Part shown: in pieces, positions 1-7,490 of the stretch | Layout: each line of letters begins with the position of its first letter | Numbering within the stretch: the first letter of the stretch is position 1 | NCBI GenBank assembly: GCA_905207385.1 | Contig: CAJLLH010000017.1 | Coordinates: forward strand, 1-13,852 | Direction: 5' to 3' | From: an uncultured Eubacteriales bacterium | GTDB taxonomy: Bacteria; Bacillota; Clostridia; Christensenellales; Borkfalkiaceae | DNA: 13,852 nucleotides | Notes under the pieces: model-generated | Seen by the model: only the letters and a program-made list of their open reading frames with translations | Told to the model about the DNA's origin: nothing | The model's database searches: none | Program-made: the position numbers and the translations under genes

Positions 1-102
1 CTTATTAACGCTGCAGCGGGCTTATATAAAAACTTAAATATTTCAAAACAACTTTGCAAGGCATTGACATACTCACAAGCAGAATATATAATTAAACAAT
101 AA
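1..102 (+). CDS. 3' end of an unidentified protein gene
   Basis: Frame 1 is open from the window edge to a TAA at 100-102 and gives 33 residues ending ALTYSQAEYIIKQ. The composition (amphipathic helical stretches, no low complexity) is protein-like, and the stop lies only 18 bases before the next start codon. That next gene has a good ribosome binding site but no room for a promoter, so the two are probably co-transcribed. I do not recognise the family from this tail; a helical C-terminal end of a regulator or enzyme is possible but not supported. Confidence 0.6.
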   Translation, partial: LINAAAGLYKNLNISKQLCKALTYSQAEYIIKQ

Positions 103-108
103 AATAAG

Positions 109-115
109 TAAGAGG
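109..115 (+). promoter_or_regulatory. Ribosome binding site of the PNPOx-like gene
   Basis: TAAGAGG sits with its AGAGG core 5 bases before the ATG at 121. It fixes that start and supports translation as a distal gene of the operon entering from the left. Confidence 0.7.
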
Positions 116-120
116 CTGAT

Positions 121-588
121 ATGAGAAAAGCAGACCGAGAAATTAAAGACCGCGGCGAAATTATAAAATTATTGGACGAATGCCAGACTATAAGGCTTGC
201 CTTGCACGACGAACCGTACCCTTACGTTGTCCCCCTTTCTTTCGGATGGGAGCAAACTGACGGCCGACTTTATGTGTATTTTCACTGCGCAAAAGAAGGA
301 AAAAAGTTAGAGCTTATAAATAAAAACCCGAAAGTATGCTTTGAAACAGACATACTTACCAGTTACAAAGATACGGGACACAGCGTAACCGCAGACTATA
401 AAAGCGTTATTGCATTCGGAACGGCGGAAAGAGTTTACGGCGACGAAATTGTTAAGGGACTTGAACTTTTGTTAAAACACTGCGGAATGCAAGGATACAG
501 CGCACAGGAATGCGCGTCAAAAGACATTACCGCCGTTGTTAAAATTACCGTAGACAGCATAACAGGCAAAAGGCGTTTTCGCGATTAG
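121..588 (+). CDS. Pyridoxamine 5'-phosphate oxidase family (NimA-like) flavin protein
   Basis: This 155-residue protein belongs to the small split-beta-barrel flavin-binding family related to pyridoxamine phosphate oxidase and NimA. Seen: an N-terminal MRKADREIKDR segment, the strand pair PYVVPLSFGW, then LYVYFHCAKEGKKLELI and NPKVCFETD. This is the usual order of the FMN-binding barrel in these short proteins, and the length is normal for the subgroup. Members commonly bind FMN or a related cofactor in the cytosol and act as oxidoreductases of often unknown substrate; a true PdxH would be longer and carry further substrate residues, so vitamin B6 synthesis is not claimed. It follows the upstream gene by 18 bases and ends at a strong terminator. 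Family assignment is solid; the substrate is unknown. Confidence 0.85.
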   Translation: MRKADREIKDRGEIIKLLDECQTIRLALHDEPYPYVVPLSFGWEQTDGRLYVYFHCAKEGKKLELINKNPKVCFETDILTSYKDTGHSVTADYKSVIAFGTAERVYGDEIVKGLELLLKHCGMQGYSAQECASKDITAVVKITVDSITGKRRFRD

Positions 589-649
589 TTGCGGCATATG
601 TGCGGGGTAATTTTATAAAATGCAATTTTTGACTAAAAAATTAAAGCTG

Positions 650-675
650 AATTTATATACTTTAGCATATAAATT
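650..675. repeat. AT-rich 9-base inverted repeat between converging genes
   Basis: AATTTATAT at 650-658 is repeated in inverted form as ATATAAATT at 667-675, with an 8-base spacer. It lies just before the terminator hairpin in the 133-base convergent region. A shorter palindrome, ATTTTATAAAAT, is at 610-621. No function is evident. The rest of 589-677 holds no gene that I can see. Confidence 0.45.
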
Positions 676-677
676 TT

Positions 678-713
678 AAGGCAGATGCCGAATGGCATCT
701 GCCTTTATTTTTT
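678..713 (+). terminator. Strong Rho-independent terminator, probably bidirectional
   Basis: AAGGCAGATGCC at 678-689 pairs perfectly with GGCATCTGCCTT at 694-705 across a GAAT loop, followed by a T-rich run (TATTTTTTT to 713). It ends the rightward transcript after the flavin protein. Read leftward, the same stem follows the aspartate kinase stop at 722 by under 20 bases and leads into TTAAAATTTATA, so it plausibly ends the aspartate kinase operon too. Confidence 0.88.
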
Positions 714-721
714 GCAAACAT

Positions 722-2044
722 TTAATTTCCGAAGAATTCGCGGTATATTGCACGAATACAATTTTCGCAATCCTCGTTTTTTACGCCTACTATGATGTTG
801 AGTTCCGAAGAACCCTGGTCTATCATTTTGACGTTGATTTTAGCTTCTGCCATTGCCTTGAAAAGTCTTGCAGAAGTACCTACCGAAGATGACATTCCGT
901 GACCAACGGTAGCAATGAGCGCAATATCTTCGGTTACCCTTAAAGTATCGGGCGAAACGGCTTCTTTTATGCCCTGAAGAATTGTTTCAAGCTTGCCGTC
1001 TTTAAGCGCCGCGCTTTCAATTACGACGGACATAGTATCAATACCCGAAGGAATGTGTTCTACGGGCACGCCCGCATCTTCGAGCACGGAAAGCACTTTG
1101 CGAATGAAACCTATCTGATAGTTCATCAGAGATTTTTCAATAAATATAACGGTGAAGCCTTTTTTACCCGCAATGCCCGTTACCGTGTTGCCGCTGGGGG
1201 TATAGTAAACGCTGGGCTGAATGAGCGTGCCGTCGTCTTCGGGGCGGAAAGTATTTTTTATGTGAATGGGTATGTTGGCCTTGCGTACGGGGAAAATAGA
1301 TTCCGAATGAAGCACGTTAGCGCCCATATAGGAAAGCTCGCGGAGCTCCTTATACGAAAGGGCTTTTATGCGCTTGGGACTGTCTACTATTCTGGGGTCG
1401 CAGGCAAGGAAACCGCTTACGTCCGTCCAGTTTTCGTATAAAGTTGCATTTACTGCGCGCGCAACAATCGCACCCGAGATATCTGAACCGCCGCGGGAAA
1501 ATGTTTTAACCTTACCGTTTACGCCCTTGCCGTAAAAGCCGGGAAAAACTGCCTTTTCAACGCCGCGCACGGCTTCGTTTATGGCTTTATCCGATTTTTC
1601 GGCATCGTATGCGCCATTTTTATCGAAGAAAATCACATCTTCGGCATCTATGAATTTTGCGCCGAGCACCTCTGCCATTACGCGCGCAGAAAGATATTCG
1701 CCGCGCGAAGCGGTAAAATCTTCGTCCTTTTCTTCATTGATGCGCCTTTCGGTTTCGTCAAGAACAGAAGCTATATCAAAATCGATATTGAGCTCCCTTA
1801 CAATGCTGTTGAACCTGTTTCTTATAAGCGCAAAAGCCGCTCCGCAGCTGCCTTTTTCCGCTACCTCTTTATAGCATTCGTATAACACGTCGGTAACTTT
1901 TATGTCGCCCGAATATCTTTTTCCGGGTGCAGACACTACTATGTACTTTCTGTCTTTGTCGTTTTCGATTACCTTCTTGACGCAGTTCATTACGTTGCCG
2001 TCCGCCATGGACGTGCCGCCGAATTTGCAAACCTTTACAGCCAT
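722..2044 (-). CDS. lysC: Aspartate kinase with two C-terminal ACT domains
   Basis: Aspartate kinase phosphorylates L-aspartate with ATP, the first step towards lysine/diaminopimelate, threonine and methionine. Seen: the N-terminal nucleotide site KFGGTS at residues 7-12, the glycine-rich SRGGSD at 183-188, ENWTDVSGFLACDPR, then LSYKELRELSYMGANVLH, all family hallmarks. The last roughly 130 residues form two ACT-type segments (FTVIFIEKSLMNYQIGF and IALIATVGHGMSSSVGTSAR with INVKMIDQGSSELNIIVGV), the usual site of feedback inhibition by lysine or threonine. At 440 residues it matches monofunctional kinases; no homoserine dehydrogenase is fused. AAGGAAA lies 9 bases before the ATG. It starts 22 bases after the DUF1015 stop and is the last gene of the cdaA operon. 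The symbol lysC is by family; which amino acid inhibits it cannot be read from sequence. Confidence 0.95.
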   Translation of the reverse strand: MAVKVCKFGGTSMADGNVMNCVKKVIENDKDRKYIVVSAPGKRYSGDIKVTDVLYECYKEVAEKGSCGAAFALIRNRFNSIVRELNIDFDIASVLDETERRINEEKDEDFTASRGEYLSARVMAEVLGAKFIDAEDVIFFDKNGAYDAEKSDKAINEAVRGVEKAVFPGFYGKGVNGKVKTFSRGGSDISGAIVARAVNATLYENWTDVSGFLACDPRIVDSPKRIKALSYKELRELSYMGANVLHSESIFPVRKANIPIHIKNTFRPEDDGTLIQPSVYYTPSGNTVTGIAGKKGFTVIFIEKSLMNYQIGFIRKVLSVLEDAGVPVEHIPSGIDTMSVVIESAALKDGKLETILQGIKEAVSPDTLRVTEDIALIATVGHGMSSSVGTSARLFKAMAEAKINVKMIDQGSSELNIIVGVKNEDCENCIRAIYREFFGN

Positions 2045-2066
2045 ATTGTTTGTTTCCTTAAAAAAA

Positions 2067-3266
2067 TTACTTTATTCGCTTTGCTTCTATGTAATAACGC
2101 TTTTCATTGCCTTCACCCATGGAGAAGGTCTTTTTAGGGAGATTGCCTCCTGCCTTTATAAGGCGGAAAAAATCGTCTTTTTCAACAGACGGCAACAAAA
2201 CGCCTGCGCCGTCTGCGGTTAACTCTGTAAGTTCTTCGTCGCCGTGTATGTAATCAACGGTGCCGCCGTATTTTTTTATAAAGTCTGATATATATTCGTC
2301 TACAAGGCGGATACCGCAAGGTATATCCGAAGGAAATGAAACCGCAGTTTTTATTCCGTTTACCACGACTTCCGCCGATTTTTCGCCACTGATATTCCAG
2401 CCGCCTACAAATTCATGAGGATTATCAGTTTTTATAAACCTGTGAATGGGTCTGAAAGCAAGCGCGGGGTCGTAGATATTTACCGCCTCGCACAGAGCGT
2501 ATCGGGCGGGATGAGTTTTTGCCTGTTCCGGCGAAAGCTTATTTTTTATATTTTCCCAGCAAAGTTTTGCCGCAGCAAGCGAATGATTTCCGTCGCCTAC
2601 GGCAAACAGCATTTTATCCGACATGCCTTCCGCAAGCGAATAAAAGGCATCAATAACCGTTTGAGGGTCTGAAACAAGCGTTCCTTTTACATGTCCGCCG
2701 CCCATATTCAGGTCAAAGTTGTACAACTCCTCCCCTCGGCGCACAGAATTCAAAACAGAACGGCTTTTATCGTCGTACAATAACATTATATGCGGCAGCT
2801 CGAGCGGAGCACCCGAACGTATGTGAACGCGCGGGGGAAGCCTGTCGAGCACGGTGGCTTCCGTCGAGCGTATAAGCGCCTTGTCTTCCTGTCTGAAAGA
2901 GTATTGCTCAAGGTCGATTGCAAGCACTATGCCCGTCCTTGTACCGCTTTCCGTAGTGCGCTCAACGAGCACAAAACCGTTAAACTCACTGAAAATGCCG
3001 CTTTCAAGGTAGCGATACATCTGGCTGTTTATGGCAGCTATGCGGGCTTCGGGATTATCTTTGAGATATATTTCCGGAAATATTATGTGGTAGGCGCTGG
3101 GCTTACCCTGAGCAATGCGCTCAACTTCCTGCCAGTACGAAAGGTCGCTTGTGAACTGGTCGCAGGCGTTGACCGCCCAGGAATACATATCTGCGCCGCA
3201 AGGCAGAAGTATCTGCGGCACGCTGATTGTATTGCGGGGTACGCCGCAAACATTGTCAGAGTTCAT
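2067..3266 (-). CDS. DUF1015 family protein
   Basis: The 399-residue protein matches the DUF1015 family in length and in its conserved blocks: an N-terminal ILLPCGADMYSWAVNACDQF segment, PSAYHIIFPEIYL near residue 60, FVLVERTT, and the diagnostic GDGNHSLAAAK at residues 224-234. The biochemical role of the family is not established. In many Clostridia it neighbours serine biosynthesis genes, which suggests amino-acid metabolism; here it sits directly before aspartate kinase, in keeping with that. No signal peptide or membrane segment is seen. The ribosome binding site AAAGGTG lies directly after the stop codon of the short YbbR-like gene, so translation is probably coupled. Family confidence is high, function unknown. 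Confidence 0.9.
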   Translation of the reverse strand: MNSDNVCGVPRNTISVPQILLPCGADMYSWAVNACDQFTSDLSYWQEVERIAQGKPSAYHIIFPEIYLKDNPEARIAAINSQMYRYLESGIFSEFNGFVLVERTTESGTRTGIVLAIDLEQYSFRQEDKALIRSTEATVLDRLPPRVHIRSGAPLELPHIMLLYDDKSRSVLNSVRRGEELYNFDLNMGGGHVKGTLVSDPQTVIDAFYSLAEGMSDKMLFAVGDGNHSLAAAKLCWENIKNKLSPEQAKTHPARYALCEAVNIYDPALAFRPIHRFIKTDNPHEFVGGWNISGEKSAEVVVNGIKTAVSFPSDIPCGIRLVDEYISDFIKKYGGTVDYIHGDEELTELTADGAGVLLPSVEKDDFFRLIKAGGNLPKKTFSMGEGNEKRYYIEAKRIK

Positions 3267-3276
3267 AAATCACCTT

Positions 3277-3387
3277 TCAGTTCAGGTTTATAAGAAGCAC
3301 GGTAAGCGCGGCAAGCACGATTGCAAGAATCTTGATTGGAATGTTTTTTGTGAATACATCTTTTAATATTTCACTGAATTTTTTCAT
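3277..3387 (-). CDS. Short single-pass membrane peptide resembling the YbbR/CdaR N-terminus
   Basis: A 36-residue ORF starts with ATG overlapping the cdaA stop as ATGA (ATG at 3387-3385, TGA at 3386-3384) and ends 10 bases before the DUF1015 ATG. It reads MKKFSEILKDVFTKNIPIKI and continues into one hydrophobic segment rich in Leu, Ala, Ile and Val, ending INLN. Full-length CdaR (YbbR) regulators, which follow cdaA in many Firmicutes, begin with just this kind of basic, 'N-x-P-x-K-I-L' segment and transmembrane helix before several extracytoplasmic YbbR domains. Here those domains are absent. The tight coupling on both sides argues that it is translated. It may be a mini-CdaR that contacts CdaA in the membrane, or a remnant; the position and N-terminal likeness are seen, the function is inferred. 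Confidence 0.7.
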   Translation of the reverse strand: MKKFSEILKDVFTKNIPIKILAIVLAALTVLLINLN

Positions 3388-4205
3388 TCTTTTGCCTCCG
3401 CGGTTAAATCTGACCAGTAATAATCGCTGAGCGCGTTTTTAAGATCGGCGGCGTCTGCATACTTCTTTTTGATTGCGCCGTTCTTTACTATCGAAATAAT
3501 GCCCGTCTCTTCGGAAACGACAAGCGCGGTTACGCTTGCAACCGAAGTTACGCCAAGTGCCGCGCGGTGACGGCTGCCCATTTCTTTAGGCAGATTATCG
3601 CTCTGCGCGAGCGGCAAAAAGCAGCCCGCGGCGTAAATTTTGCTGCCTTCGACTATCATAGCGCCGTCGTGAAGGGGCGCTTTGGGGTAGAAAACTGCCT
3701 CTATCATCTGCGAAGAAATTTCAGCGTTGACTACCGTACCGCTTTCAATTATGTTTTCGGGCAGGTTTTCGTTTGAAAGGACTATAAGCGCGCCTATATT
3801 GTTTTTGGACATATTCTGAATGGCGCGGATCATTTCGTCTATTATTGAATCGACGCCGCTTGCGCTTACCTTAGGTCTGTCGTTTTTGCCCCTTATCATT
3901 GTATCGAGAAGTACCCTCTTGATTTCGGTGGTGTACATAGTAAACACGAGGGTCGCAAGCATTATGATTACGATAAGCAGGAACTGCGACTGAATATTTT
4001 TTGAAAATGCAAAAGCAAAGCCGCACCATATTACGGCTACGCTGAACACTACTATGAATTTATAGTTTTTATTTATCTGAAGAACTTTGAACACGCAGTA
4101 AAAGAGCACTGCGAAAAAGAGAAACTCCATAACGTAAGAAACGCCGTTAGAGCCGAAATTTTTAAAAAATTCTTCAACGCTTTTGGTAAATGACTGCCAA
4201 TCCAC
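3384..4205 (-). CDS. cdaA: Diadenylate cyclase (c-di-AMP synthase), CdaA type
   Basis: CdaA condenses two ATP into cyclic di-AMP, the second messenger governing potassium and osmolyte uptake and cell-wall homeostasis. Seen: three N-terminal membrane segments (about residues 22-41, 48-67 and 73-90), a short linker, then the DAC domain with the catalytic DGA motif in PLHDGAMIV (D180-G181-A182) and the ATP-binding RHR motif in GSRHRAALG (R212-H213-R214). At 273 residues it is the usual CdaA length. It begins with GTG; AGGAG at 4214-4218 lies 8 bases upstream and decides that start. It heads an operon with a YbbR-like peptide, DUF1015 and aspartate kinase, instead of the familiar cdaA-cdaR-glmM order. 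A GC-rich leader precedes it. Confidence 0.95.
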   Translation of the reverse strand: MDWQSFTKSVEEFFKNFGSNGVSYVMEFLFFAVLFYCVFKVLQINKNYKFIVVFSVAVIWCGFAFAFSKNIQSQFLLIVIIMLATLVFTMYTTEIKRVLLDTMIRGKNDRPKVSASGVDSIIDEMIRAIQNMSKNNIGALIVLSNENLPENIIESGTVVNAEISSQMIEAVFYPKAPLHDGAMIVEGSKIYAAGCFLPLAQSDNLPKEMGSRHRAALGVTSVASVTALVVSEETGIISIVKNGAIKKKYADAADLKNALSDYYWSDLTAEAKE

Positions 4206-4213
4206 CTGTTCTA

Positions 4214-4301
4214 CTCCTGTGCGCGGAAAAACCGCAGAATGGGGGAATTTTATGTATTAACCGCGCAAGTGCACGTACTGTATAAATATGCAGCCGCGCG
4301 G
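4214..4301 (-). promoter_or_regulatory. Leader of cdaA with competing GC-rich hairpins next to the RBS
   Basis: In transcript direction the leader holds CCGCGCGG (4294-4301), TGCGCGG (4261-4267) and CCGCGCA (4220-4226). The second can pair with either the first or the third. The third can instead fold locally as GCGG-TTTTT-CCGC (4235-4223). It lies one base before the AGGAG site at 4218-4214, so pairing could affect access to it. The pairing is seen; a regulatory role is inferred. It does not match the c-di-AMP riboswitch as far as I can tell. Confidence 0.35.
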
Positions 4302-4314
4302 GCGTCTTTTTATT

Positions 4315-4343
4315 ATTATAAAGCCTGAACGCCGAAAAATAAA
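4315..4343 (-). promoter_or_regulatory. Candidate sigma-A promoter for the cdaA operon
   Basis: A perfect TATAAT -10 box lies at 4320-4315 (minus strand) with, 17 bases upstream, a weak TTTATT -35 at 4343-4338. It is the only good -10 in the 157 bases between holA and cdaA. The weak -35 overlaps the AT-rich hairpin after holA. Transcription from here would produce the roughly 100-base GC-hairpin leader. Confidence 0.45.
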
Positions 4344-4364
4344 GCATTTTTCCGTTTATTTTTC
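4334..4364 (-). terminator. AT-rich hairpin at the holA stop, possible weak terminator
   Basis: GAAAAATAAA pairs with TTTATTTTTC as a perfect 10-base inverted repeat (4364-4355 with 4343-4334 on the minus strand) around an 11-base loop, overlapping the holA TGA. The stem has almost no G or C and no separate U tract, so termination would be weak and some read-through into cdaA is likely. Confidence 0.35.
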
Positions 4365-5346
4365 AGCGAGCGAAAAATATTTGCGAACAAACGAGGCGAT
4401 AAGCGCTGTCTGGAGTGAGTTCGCCGCACTTTACGCCTGAAATTGCGCCGTAGATTACCGTACAAAGACTTTGTGCGCGGTCTGTGCCCAGTCGGCGAGC
4501 CTGCTCGCGCGTGCGCTTTACGCCGTATTCCTTCATGCCGTAAATGTTAGCAAGCTCGGCGTCGGTTTTCCTTGACGAGGCTATAGCCGTAAGATTGCGC
4601 ATGTATGAAAAAAGGCTGTTCAATACCGACATGCCGTCCATGCCCTTATCCGCAAGCTCTTCGGCAATTTCGTAAAACAAAGAATAATTGCCCGCCGCTA
4701 CGGCGTTTGTCATTTCGTAAATGCGGTAGTCGGCGTCCTTGAACACAAGGTTATCCGCCTCCTCCTGCGTTAACGTGCCGCCGTCGGGCATATATTCCTT
4801 TATTTTTTGCACCTCTATGGACACGCGCGACATATTGCAAAGGCAATAACGCGCAATATTCATGCATACTTCTGCATTGGCGACAATGGACGCGCGCTTT
4901 AAGGTGAGGTAAATCCAGCGGGTTACCTCCTCTTCGTCCGCCTTGCCACAGTCAACGTAAGCTACGCCCGCCTTACGCTTTAAGTCGGCTGCGCCCTTTT
5001 TTGTGCCAATGTTGACTATTATAAGCACTGCCGTCTGCGGGAAGGATGCAAAAAAAGATTTTAAATATTTTTCGTAATCAGATTCCGAAGGGTAAAATTC
5101 GCTGACCTTTATAACGCGTTTTTCAGCCATGAACGGAAATGCGGAAAGCGCGTCCGTAAGGCGCTGTATTGCCTGACCTTTAAGCCCGTCGCCGTCGAAC
5201 GAGGTGTAATTCAGTTCGGGCATCTGAAGGTATGCCTTTTTAATCATCTCCTCCGCGCGACTTAAAAAATAAGCGTCTTCGCCCTGAAGAAGAAATATGC
5301 TTCCTCCGTTTTCGGATATATAATTTTTAAGTTCTGTAAACTTCAT
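4363..5346 (-). CDS. holA: DNA polymerase III delta subunit
   Basis: HolA is the delta subunit of the clamp loader, which opens the beta sliding clamp and places it on primed DNA. Seen: the N-terminal SIFLLQGEDAYFLSRAEEMI, typical of the family's first strand and helix, then ALSAFPFMAEKRVIKV, the segment near the clamp-contacting element, and helical middle and C-terminal domains including DADYRIYEMTNAVAAGN, a conserved delta block. The length, 327 residues, is normal. As expected for delta, there is no functional Walker ATPase. It begins 16 bases after the comEC stop, the comEC-holA pairing found in many Firmicutes; rpsT, which often follows in that neighbourhood, is not here. Its Shine-Dalgarno site is poor, so coupling to comEC translation is likely. 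Confidence 0.93.
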   Translation of the reverse strand: MKFTELKNYISENGGSIFLLQGEDAYFLSRAEEMIKKAYLQMPELNYTSFDGDGLKGQAIQRLTDALSAFPFMAEKRVIKVSEFYPSESDYEKYLKSFFASFPQTAVLIIVNIGTKKGAADLKRKAGVAYVDCGKADEEEVTRWIYLTLKRASIVANAEVCMNIARYCLCNMSRVSIEVQKIKEYMPDGGTLTQEEADNLVFKDADYRIYEMTNAVAAGNYSLFYEIAEELADKGMDGMSVLNSLFSYMRNLTAIASSRKTDAELANIYGMKEYGVKRTREQARRLGTDRAQSLCTVIYGAISGVKCGELTPDSAYRLVCSQIFFAR

Positions 5347-5362
5347 AATCTTAATTATTTTC

Positions 5363-7471
5363 TCAGCCGAGCGCAGATTTTAAAGCCGCGCGGCCTGTCA
5401 AGAATATTTTACCATTATCCGCAACAAATTGCAAGTCGCCATAATCGTAAACGTTGTATGCAAAATTTACCTGATTGAAGTATATCGCCTGCGCGCAGTC
5501 GCAGATATGCAGGTCGGTCGCGGCAAAAAGCACGTCACAACTTTTAATATTCACCTCAACGCCGAAACTTATGCCGAAGTTTATTCCGCCCGCATCGGCG
5601 TACAAATCGTTTTCGCCCTCAAACGTAAAATCCACTCCCGCTACGGTAAAATCTTTTTCATAATGCACGGTTACGCCGCGGTAAGGCTGTATGCCGATAT
5701 TTGTATAATTCACATAAATATCGCTGCATTCAGTACCTGAAACAGTGTAAGCAAAAACGCTGTCTTCGCCGCCGAGAATTATGAGCGCGTCGGGCTGAGA
5801 CAATCCGTTTTCGGAAAGCAGAGAAGAAATATCGTAAGATGACGGATTTTCCGAAATGACAAGCACGCTGCCCTGATGCGTTCTGAAAAGCACGGCGTAA
5901 CTTCCGCCGTAGTAACCCGAAACGGTTACCCTTACGCCGCCTGCGGGGACGTAATTTTTAAGTACCAGTGATGCAACGACAATTACGGCGAGCAAGACAG
6001 AAACTAAACAGCGCCAACGCAATTTTATGTTTACTTGACCGGAAATTATATACGCCGCAAGAAAATACAGGGCTACCGAAGGACCGAAGTCGAACCCGCT
6101 TATGAGCGCGTCTTCCGCCCGAACGGTTACCAGCGCAGCGCATACCGCCTGAGTAGGCACTGCAAACACCAGAATAAAAAACTGGGCAAGCGGCTGAATT
6201 ATAAGCGAAAGCCAGGTGAGGGCGAACTGTATTGTAAAAATTGCCGAAAGCAACGGCACGAAAATTATGTTAAGAAGCAGCGAAGCCCAGCTGACATAGC
6301 CGAAACAGGACAAAAGTATGGGAAAAGTTGCAATCTGTGCGGAGAGCGACACGGCTGCCGCACCCGATATGCGCGAAGGTATTTTTATTTTGCGCAACGC
6401 GGCATTTATGGGTCGGCAGAAAAGCGCTATGCCCGCAACCGCCGCAACGGAGAGCTGAAAGCCTGCCGAAATAATGTTGAGCGGATTTACGAGCATTACC
6501 GAAACAAAAGCCAGCGAAAGCGAAACGGACGTATCGTATTTTCCGCCCGAAAGTCTGACAAGGGCGGCAACGGCGCACATTATTGCAGCGCGAACCGCCG
6601 AAAGAGTAAAACCGCAAATGCCTGTATAGAAAAAGACGAGCGCGACGCTTATTGCCGCCACCCATACCTGACTAAGCCGCATGCGCTTTAAAATGAAACT
6701 TACCGCGCCGTACACGAGCACTATGTGCATGCCCGAAACGGCAAACACGTGAGCTACTCCGCCATAGCGGAAACTATCCATAGTGGAACTTTCAACAAAG
6801 TCCGTGTTGCCGGTAAACATTGCGTAAGATATTGCGGCGGTGTCTTCGTCCAGATTATCGAAATAAAGCGAACGTATGGCGGAATTTATGCTGCCGAACA
6901 GCGAAAAACCGTATTCCGACTGAAGCTCAGTTACTGGATACGCGGTATAGCGCACATCTTCGAGCAACTTTGTAGTGCTGCCTCCGCCGTACGCGAACGG
7001 GTCGCTTGCGTAAACGGTTGCGCTGAATGAAACGGTATAACCTACGTCGCAGAATTCGCCGTAAACATCTTCAAGATACACCTTCATAACCCCGTCGGCG
7101 GAAGTGCCGTCGGCTGTAACCGAAGTTATTTTTATGTACTCGCCGTCGCCAGAAAAAGATTTTTCAGTAACTTTGCCGCAGATCTGATATTCCGATCCGT
7201 CTTCAAGCGGTACAGACGTGTAAGCGGCAATTTTAAAATATACGCCTGAAGAGCCGTACAAAAACAGCAACGCAGATAAAACAGTGAACACTATTCCGCG
7301 CACCGACCTGCGCACGATAAAATAAACTATGAATGCGGCGGTAAGCGGCACAAGAGCAATCAGCCACCAGTAAGGAAAACCGTTGCTTGCCGAAAAATAT
7401 GAAAGAGCCGCGCCTGCACCGACAGAAAAAGCAAGCACTGCCGCCAGCCGCACGTTTATTATCTTCTTCAT
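5363..7471 (-). CDS. comEC: ComEC/Rec2-type DNA-uptake channel with degenerate C-terminal domain
   Basis: ComEC forms the inner-membrane channel through which single-stranded DNA enters during transformation. Seen: N-terminal membrane segments to about residue 80, an OB-fold-like region (about 95-160, YQICGKVTEKSFSGDGEYIK), then the Competence membrane domain with its signature GGVAHVFAVSGMHIVLVYGA, SAVRAAIMCAVAAL and NPLNIISAGFQLSVAAVAGI, several further helices to about residue 500, and a C-terminal domain of about 190 residues. That last part is placed like the family's metallo-beta-lactamase-like domain, but where THPHADH would follow 'DALIL' it reads DALIILGGEDSVF (near residue 567), so the metal-binding motif is absent. 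The total of 702 residues is near normal. No clear Shine-Dalgarno site precedes the ATG, which lies 20 bases after a strong terminator. Confidence 0.92.
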   Translation of the reverse strand: MKKIINVRLAAVLAFSVGAGAALSYFSASNGFPYWWLIALVPLTAAFIVYFIVRRSVRGIVFTVLSALLFLYGSSGVYFKIAAYTSVPLEDGSEYQICGKVTEKSFSGDGEYIKITSVTADGTSADGVMKVYLEDVYGEFCDVGYTVSFSATVYASDPFAYGGGSTTKLLEDVRYTAYPVTELQSEYGFSLFGSINSAIRSLYFDNLDEDTAAISYAMFTGNTDFVESSTMDSFRYGGVAHVFAVSGMHIVLVYGAVSFILKRMRLSQVWVAAISVALVFFYTGICGFTLSAVRAAIMCAVAALVRLSGGKYDTSVSLSLAFVSVMLVNPLNIISAGFQLSVAAVAGIALFCRPINAALRKIKIPSRISGAAAVSLSAQIATFPILLSCFGYVSWASLLLNIIFVPLLSAIFTIQFALTWLSLIIQPLAQFFILVFAVPTQAVCAALVTVRAEDALISGFDFGPSVALYFLAAYIISGQVNIKLRWRCLVSVLLAVIVVASLVLKNYVPAGGVRVTVSGYYGGSYAVLFRTHQGSVLVISENPSSYDISSLLSENGLSQPDALIILGGEDSVFAYTVSGTECSDIYVNYTNIGIQPYRGVTVHYEKDFTVAGVDFTFEGENDLYADAGGINFGISFGVEVNIKSCDVLFAATDLHICDCAQAIYFNQVNFAYNVYDYGDLQFVADNGKIFLTGRAALKSALG

Positions 7472-7490
7472 TTGCGTGTAAAACTTAAAG

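Noticed and set aside
4206..4314. Possible c-di-AMP (ydaO-type) riboswitch before cdaA
   Set aside because: The leader is about 100 bases and lacks the multi-helix consensus I know for that class; only the competing GC hairpins are supported.
6035..6691. A 218-codon open frame on the plus strand inside comEC
   Set aside because: It is antisense to the conserved Competence domain, and its product is Arg/Lys/Tyr-rich without family likeness, as expected of a shadow frame in this codon usage.
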